In this document: in pieces, positions 13,466 through 14,394 of the stretch | Numbering within the stretch: position 1 is the stretch's first letter | Layout of the letters: each line of letters starts with the position of its first letter | From: JBFMGS01 sp040752635 | GTDB lineage: Bacteria; Bacillota; SHA-98; UBA4971 | Assembly: GCA_040752635.1 (NCBI GenBank) | Contig: JBFMGS010000051.1 | Span: forward strand, 1-14,394 | Direction of reading: 5' to 3' | Length of the DNA stretch: 14,394 nt | The notes under the pieces: generated by a model | What the model was told of the DNA's origin: nothing | Databases searched by the model: none | The model's input: only the letters and a program-made list of their open reading frames with translations | Position numbers and translations under genes: made by a program

Positions 13466-14394
13466 TTATTGGAGAGACGCATCCATCCCCAGGGCTTTAT
13501 AGACCTCCATGTATGCCCTCACAGCGTCCCTATTCCTTTGAGCTTCGGACAAAGCCTCGGAGTCAATCCTCGAGGCGACCCGGTCGATAAACTCCCACTG
13601 GATTATGCTCTGCTTTACGGCCTCTACCTGGTTCTCTGTATACGGGAACAGGTCGAACCCTATGCGCTCCCCTCTGCTTCCATACCCAACTCTCTGAAGC
13701 TCCTTGGCAAGGGCGAGAGTCTCGGTAAAGAAGCTTGCGCCTACCATGTTGTCGTCATCAAAGGTGCCCCACCCGCTATTCGCATGCTGGTGTCCGAGCA
13801 AACCTTCCTTCCCCAGAATGGCCGCATACTCCGCAAGGTGTTCCCCGTTCATGAGCAGATGCTGCCAGTCCATGTTCATTTGCAGCTTGCTCGTATCGAT
13901 CCCTTTCTCCCTGAGTTTGAACACCACATACAAGCTCATACCCATATTGCGCATGAGAATCTTCATGGCAGGCTCGCTGTTCTTGTGCTCGAGGAAGACA
14001 GTCACATCCTTGCCGGCCGCATAATCCACAACTTCCCCGATGCCATCTATAAAGTAAGACCACACCTCATCGTAATCGACCTGGAACGGGTAGTTGTACC
14101 CTTCTCCTCCAGGCCAGATAATAAACCTGGCCCCAATGTGGCTGGCGAGGTCAATCCCGCTCTTCGTGATTTCGATCGCTTCCCGGCGTAGCTCCTTTTT
14201 CGGATTGATGAAAGAACCAAGCGCAAACCGAGGGTCTGAAAAAAGCCCCAGCGCAAGGCAGTAAATGTCCTTTTCCCCAAGAACTCTTTGAACCTTGCTC
14301 AGGTTGTCCTCGTTCAACTCGTTGGGGTAGTGAAACTCGAACCCATCGACCCAGTCTCCCAAACCGTCAACTGCACGCGCGGCTCTCTCGGCCA
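13466..14394 (-). CDS. Metal-dependent sugar isomerase, rhamnose/xylose-isomerase-like (5' end cut by window)
   Basis: TIM-barrel aldose-ketose isomerase. The frame is open to the window edge with homology-like sequence before the first possible internal start (TTG at 14362), so the true start lies outside. Numbering from that TTG, the ligand pattern is clear: FLEHKNSEP (123-131) with Glu125 and Lys127, NMDWQH (163-168) with Asp165 and His168, HQHANSG (191-197) with His193, FDDDN (201-205) with Asp202 and Asp204, and GFDLF (235-239) with Asp237. This order and spacing match the two-metal site of Pseudomonas stutzeri L-rhamnose isomerase (Glu-x-Lys, Asp-x-x-His, His, Asp-x-Asp, Asp) better than classic xylose isomerase, which has Asp where His193 is. 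It probably converts an aldose to the ketose that an FGGY kinase phosphorylates. The specific sugar is unknown. Confidence 0.82.
   Translation of the reverse strand, partial: AERAARAVDGLGDWVDGFEFHYPNELNEDNLSKVQRVLGEKDIYCLALGLFSDPRFALGSFINPKKELRREAIEITKSGIDLASHIGARFIIWPGGEGYNYPFQVDYDEVWSYFIDGIGEVVDYAAGKDVTVFLEHKNSEPAMKILMRNMGMSLYVVFKLREKGIDTSKLQMNMDWQHLLMNGEHLAEYAAILGKEGLLGHQHANSGWGTFDDDNMVGASFFTETLALAKELQRVGYGSRGERIGFDLFPYTENQVEAVKQSIIQWEFIDRVASRIDSEALSEAQRNRDAVRAYMEVYKALGMDASLQ

Noticed and set aside
13291..13482. N-terminal extension of the first Gfo dehydrogenase to 13482
   Set aside because: It would overlap the isomerase stop by 17 bases and add 64 residues unlike the family, whereas GGGAG sits seven bases before the GTG at 13290.
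1..14394. CRISPR arrays, tRNA or rRNA genes, insertion sequences, phage genes
   Set aside because: No regularly spaced repeats, no cloverleaf-like or rRNA-like sequence, and no transposase or integrase motifs were seen on either strand.

Overview
All recognisable genes in this window lie on the minus strand, so transcription runs from position 14394 towards 1. The window is one large carbohydrate-uptake and catabolism locus with no opposing genes. Composition is moderately G+C-rich. Several starts are GTG or TTG behind clear Shine-Dalgarno sequences, and a two-permease sugar ABC transporter has no ATPase gene beside it. This pattern fits an anaerobic Bacillota-type bacterium (Clostridia or Limnochordia-like). 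That is an inference from style: no rRNA or marker gene is present.

Layout in transcription order. (1) 14394-13466: metal-dependent sugar isomerase with L-rhamnose/xylose-isomerase-type ligands, cut by the window edge. (2) 13290-12115: Gfo/Idh/MocA dehydrogenase. (3) 12084-11095: TIM-barrel sugar isomerase/epimerase of the type usually paired with such dehydrogenases. (4) 11053-10112 and 9893-9060: the two ABC permeases, separated by a hairpin-rich spacer. (5) 8934-8050: a second TIM-barrel epimerase/isomerase. (6) 7796-6456: sugar-binding protein, preceded by its own structured leader. (7) 6455-5948: a gap of about 500 bases with hairpins and no convincing gene. (8) 5947-4976 and 5013-4201: PfkB sugar kinase overlapping a BtpA/SgcQ-family TIM-barrel protein. 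(9) 4087-3815: the broken C-terminal end of a nucleoside phosphorylase. (10) 3761-2679: a second Gfo/Idh/MocA dehydrogenase. (11) 2481-1621: an intact but atypical nucleoside phosphorylase. (12) 1560-22: xylulokinase-type FGGY kinase.

Working model (inference). The transporter imports an oligosaccharide, glycoside or nucleoside-like compound. NAD(P)-dependent oxidation by the Gfo enzymes plus isomerisation, epimerisation or elimination by the TIM-barrel enzymes reworks the sugar, by analogy with the E. coli Ycj and the levoglucosan pathways. The isomerase and FGGY kinase would feed a ketose phosphate to central metabolism. The PfkB-BtpA-phosphorylase-Gfo block looks like a second module, perhaps for a sugar released from an unusual nucleoside or N-glycoside. 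That block, with its residue changes in the phosphorylase, is the part least explained by known pathways.
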